64,000 nt of DNA, taken from an uncultured Lachnospiraceae bacterium. GTDB lineage: Bacteria > Bacillota > Clostridia > Lachnospirales > Lachnospiraceae. Positions 61,777-64,000 of this stretch are shown piece by piece. The number at the start of each line of letters is the position of its first letter. Within the stretch, counting starts at the first letter, position 1. The notes beneath the pieces were generated by a model, which saw nothing but the letters and a program-made list of their open reading frames with translations, did no database searches and had not been told where the DNA came from. The position numbers were made by a program, and so were the translations under genes. The stretch is taken from positions 24,339 through 88,338 of the forward strand of contig CAMWXB010000011.1 in NCBI GenBank assembly GCA_947178125.1, in the 5' to 3' direction.

Positions 61777-61806
61777 GTAAAAAAGTATTTCTGAGGGGAT
61801 TTTTTT
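61755..61806 (+). terminator. Terminator of kwaAB that also holds the spoIIID ribosome site
   Basis: CCCC (61755-61758) plus CAGAATACTT (61759-61768) pair with AAGTATTTCTG and GGGG (61783-61798), with two bulges; seven T follow. GAGGGG in the 3' arm is the ribosome site of spoIIID. The last two T of the tract form the TTG start codon with the next G. Confidence 0.75.
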
Positions 61807-62062
61807 GAAAGATTATATTGAAGAAAGGGCAATTAATATTGCTAATTATATTATTGAGAACAATGCCACGGTCAGACAGACGGCGAGGCAGTTCGGGATT
61901 AGTAAGAGTACGGTACATAAAGACGTAACTGACCGCCTGTCGCAGATAAATCCCACTTTAGCATCAGAGGCAAGGAAGGTACTCGATATCAACAAGTCTG
62001 AACGTCATATTCGCGGCGGACTTGCAACAAGAGAAAAATATTTACATAGACAAACAAGATAA
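61805..62062 (+). CDS. spoIIID: Stage III sporulation transcription regulator SpoIIID
   Basis: 85 residues from a TTG start. A helix-turn-helix (TVRQTARQFGISKSTVHKDVTDRL, about 22-45) and the basic C-terminal tail (KSERHIRGGLATREKYLHRQ) are the SpoIIID signature. It tunes mother-cell genes between SigE and SigK stages. Expected length. The upstream composite promoter/terminator fits SigE control. In relatives it often follows spoIID-spoIIQ; here it is about 46 kb away, next to the Kiwa genes. Confidence 0.93.
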   Translation: MKDYIEERAINIANYIIENNATVRQTARQFGISKSTVHKDVTDRLSQINPTLASEARKVLDINKSERHIRGGLATREKYLHRQTR

Positions 62063-62152
62063 TGGAAAAGAATGATAATATATGCAGATATGGATATGCG
62101 AACATGATATATGAGCATATATGCTTTGACAAGCGTTTCAGTTATCTTTATA

Positions 62153-62324
62153 ATATAGCTTACAAGAAGTTTACTTGCTTGCAAGGGTAAACTTCGTAAG
62201 CTAGCGAACAGCTTTGCTGTGAGTGATTATATAGCTTACAAGAAGTTTGCTTGCTTGCAAGGGTAAACTTCGTAAGCTAGCGAACAGCTTTGCTGTGAGT
62301 GAAAATATACTTTACCAGAAGGCA
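62153..62324 (+). repeat. Tandem 76-nt repeat upstream of guaA
   Basis: Two copies start at 62153 and 62229 and differ at one base over the first 74 nt (A62173/G62249). A third, degraded unit starts in phase at 62305 for about 20 nt. Each unit contains a long stem, AGCTTAC(A)AGAAGTTTAC with GTAAACTTCGTAAGCT, and an AGC-TTT-GCT hairpin. The unit joins contain ATATAG and resemble -10 boxes. This fills the gap between spoIIID and guaA. Confidence 0.85.
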
Positions 62325-62355
62325 GAAAAAGTGAATAACAGAAGAGGGATATGCT

Positions 62356-63897
62356 ATGGAAAAAGAAATGGTCATTGTACTAGACTTTGGCGGACAGTAT
62401 AATCAGCTGATCGCCAGAAGAGTCAGGGAATGTAACGTATACTGCGAAGTCCATCCTTATAATATCAGTCTGGAGAAAATCAGGCAGATACAGCCGAAAG
62501 GCATTATTTTTACCGGCGGGCCGAACAGCGTATATGGTGAGGGCGCTGCTGTTTGCGGAAAAGAAATATTTGAGTTGGGAATCCCGATTTTGGGAATCTG
62601 TTATGGTTCACAGCTTATGGCATATCTGCTCGGTGGAAAAGTCGCTACGGCGCCTGTCAGTGAATACGGCAGGACAGAGGTAGAAGTCAATACAAATTCT
62701 GCTCTGTTCAAAGGCATATCGGAAACGACAGTCTGTTGGATGAGCCATACGGATTATATCGAGAAAGCACCGGAAGAGTTTCAGGTCACGGCGCATACAC
62801 CTGTTTGTCCGGTTGCCGGCATGGAATGCCCGGAAAAAGGATTATATGCTGTTCAGTTTCACCCGGAAGTCATGCACACGGTGGAAGGCATGACCATGCT
62901 CCGGAATTTTGTGATGGATATATGCGGGTGTAATGGCGACTGGAAAATGGATTCCTTTGTGGAGACCACCATTCATGCGATACAGGAAAAAGTTGGAACC
63001 GGAAAAGTACTCTGTGCTCTTTCCGGTGGTGTGGATTCTTCCGTGGCAGCAGTTCTTCTTGCAAAAGCAGTCGGAAAACAGCTGACATGTGTATTCGTAG
63101 ACCATGGCCTTTTGCGTAAAAATGAGGGCGACGAGGTGGAGGCGGTCTTTGGACCGGAAGGCCCTTACGAATTGAATTTTATCCGAGTCAATGCACAGGA
63201 AAGATTTTACGGAAAGCTTGCGGGCGTTACGGAACCGGAGCAGAAGCGCAAGATTATCGGAGAAGAATTTATTCGTGTTTTTGAGGAAGAAGCGAAAAAA
63301 ATCGGCGCAGTAGATTTTCTTGTGCAGGGGACGATTTATCCCGATGTGATCGAGAGCGGACTCGGAAAAAGTGCAACCATCAAATCACATCATAATGTAG
63401 GCGGTCTTCCCGATTATGTAGATTTTAAAGAAATTATCGAACCGCTCAGAATGCTGTTCAAGGATGAAGTGCGGAAAGCCGGACTTGAACTTGGGATACC
63501 AGAGCATCTCGTATTCCGTCAGCCTTTCCCGGGACCAGGGCTCGGCATCCGTATTATCGGAGAGGTAACTGAAGAAAAGGTGCACATGGTTCAGGATGCG
63601 GATTACATTTACCGGGAAGAAATTGCAAAGGCCGGTATTGATAAAAAACTCGGACAGTATTTTGCTGCGCTTACCAATATGCGTTCGGTCGGAGTCATGG
63701 GAGATGAGAGGACATATGATTACGCAATCGCGTTACGGGCAGTATGTACGAGTGACTTTATGACGGCGGATTGTGCGGAGATTCCGTGGGAAGTGCTGGC
63801 GAAAGTGGCGAATCGGATTGTGAATGAGGTCAAGGGGGTTAATCGGGTACTGTATGATTGTACTAGTAAGCCGCCGGGGACGATTGAGTTCGAGTGA
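62356..63897 (+). CDS. guaA: GMP synthase (glutamine-hydrolysing)
   Basis: 513 residues. Class I glutamine amidotransferase domain with the nucleophile Cys in [15 protein letters not shown] (about 80) and His/Glu in [10 protein letters not shown] (about 168-177). The ATP-pyrophosphatase domain has the P-loop [12 protein letters not shown] at about 222-233. The C-terminal dimer domain ends with [13 protein letters not shown]. It converts XMP to GMP. AGAGGG precedes the start. No purine riboswitch was seen in the leader. Confidence 0.97.
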   Translation: MEKEMVIVLDFGGQYNQLIARRVRECNVYCEVHPYNISLEKIRQIQPKGIIFTGGPNSVYGEGAAVCGKEIFELGIPILGICYGSQLMAYLLGGKVATAPVSEYGRTEVEVNTNSALFKGISETTVCWMSHTDYIEKAPEEFQVTAHTPVCPVAGMECPEKGLYAVQFHPEVMHTVEGMTMLRNFVMDICGCNGDWKMDSFVETTIHAIQEKVGTGKVLCALSGGVDSSVAAVLLAKAVGKQLTCVFVDHGLLRKNEGDEVEAVFGPEGPYELNFIRVNAQERFYGKLAGVTEPEQKRKIIGEEFIRVFEEEAKKIGAVDFLVQGTIYPDVIESGLGKSATIKSHHNVGGLPDYVDFKEIIEPLRMLFKDEVRKAGLELGIPEHLVFRQPFPGPGLGIRIIGEVTEEKVHMVQDADYIYREEIAKAGIDKKLGQYFAALTNMRSVGVMGDERTYDYAIALRAVCTSDFMTADCAEIPWEVLAKVANRIVNEVKGVNRVLYDCTSKPPGTIEFE

Positions 63898-63902
63898 GAA
63901 GT

Positions 63903-63948
63903 AAAATCCTCGCAGGTCTTGAAAAATTAAGGCTTGCGGGGATTTTTT
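63903..63948 (+). terminator. Terminator after guaA
   Basis: The arm 63903-63920 pairs with 63929-63946 (several G-T pairs), ending in six T. The right edge of the window (63949-64000) holds no gene. Confidence 0.8.
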
Positions 63949-64000
63949 AGGTGGCGGTGGGTACGATTTGGGTACAAAAATTTTATTTCTTATGCTCATT

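Noticed and set aside
62153..62324. CRISPR array
   Set aside because: The repeats are 76 nt and contiguous with no spacers, and no cas gene is in the window.
62063..62355. Purine riboswitch upstream of guaA
   Set aside because: The conserved junction pattern of the guanine aptamer is not seen; the leader is occupied by the tandem hairpin repeat.

Overview
The window looks like chromosome of a spore-forming, Gram-positive member of the Clostridia, most likely Lachnospiraceae. The basis is the moderate GC content, GGAGG-type ribosome sites, many LplB/YtcP-type sugar ABC permeases, clostridial sporulation genes (spoIID, spoIIQ-like, sipL-like, spoIIID) and numerous CAZymes. No rRNA, tRNA, CRISPR array, prophage or insertion sequence was seen. 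The species call is inference.

Layout. 1-4.8 kb: end of a sugar ABC operon (binding-protein tail, two permeases, DUF3237 protein, two SGNH esterases). 5-12.3 kb: hflX, an acyltransferase-3 membrane protein, a lipoprotein, an aconitase-family hydratase with an unusual repeated leader, and a LamG-like protein. 12.5-17 kb: a calcium-loop protein, spoIID with a LytM protein that has lost its zinc ligands (SpoIIQ-like), and an amidohydrolase. 17-21.8 kb: a GH9-like lipoprotein, an MBOAT O-acyltransferase and an SGNH-like protein in one operon, probably a surface-glycan acetylation cassette. 21.8-29.5 kb: plsC, a PrcB-like lipoprotein, pyrC-pyrK-pyrD, sipL, and a degenerate M23 protein paired with a bactofilin.

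29.6-46.5 kb is a glycan-use locus: GH31 alpha-xylosidase, AraC regulator, two permeases, sugar-binding lipoprotein, GH3, acetyl-esterase-like hydrolase, AAA/DUF4143 ATPase, GH29 alpha-fucosidase and GH42 beta-galactosidase. These activities match the side chains of fucosylated, acetylated xyloglucan oligosaccharides. 46.7-57.5 kb is mostly housekeeping: ispE, a GntR regulator, murI, a trigger-factor-like lipoprotein, asnS, an NlpC/P60 hydrolase and a VTC-domain protein. Then come a collapsed DUF4956/CotH remnant, eutH, an XRE regulator with a divergent membrane protein, an AT-rich two-gene Kiwa anti-phage system (kwaA-kwaB), spoIIID and guaA.

The most novel signals are non-coding. (1) A family of structured repeats at 35.1, 37.1, 40.4 and 48.7 kb shares a three-way-junction fold with compensatory base changes. 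(2) In front of sipL and spoIIID, a SigE-type promoter sits with its -10 in the loop of a terminator-like hairpin whose 3' arm is the next gene's Shine-Dalgarno sequence. (3) Arrays with 76-79 nt spacing occur at 8.8, 17.0 and 62.2 kb.
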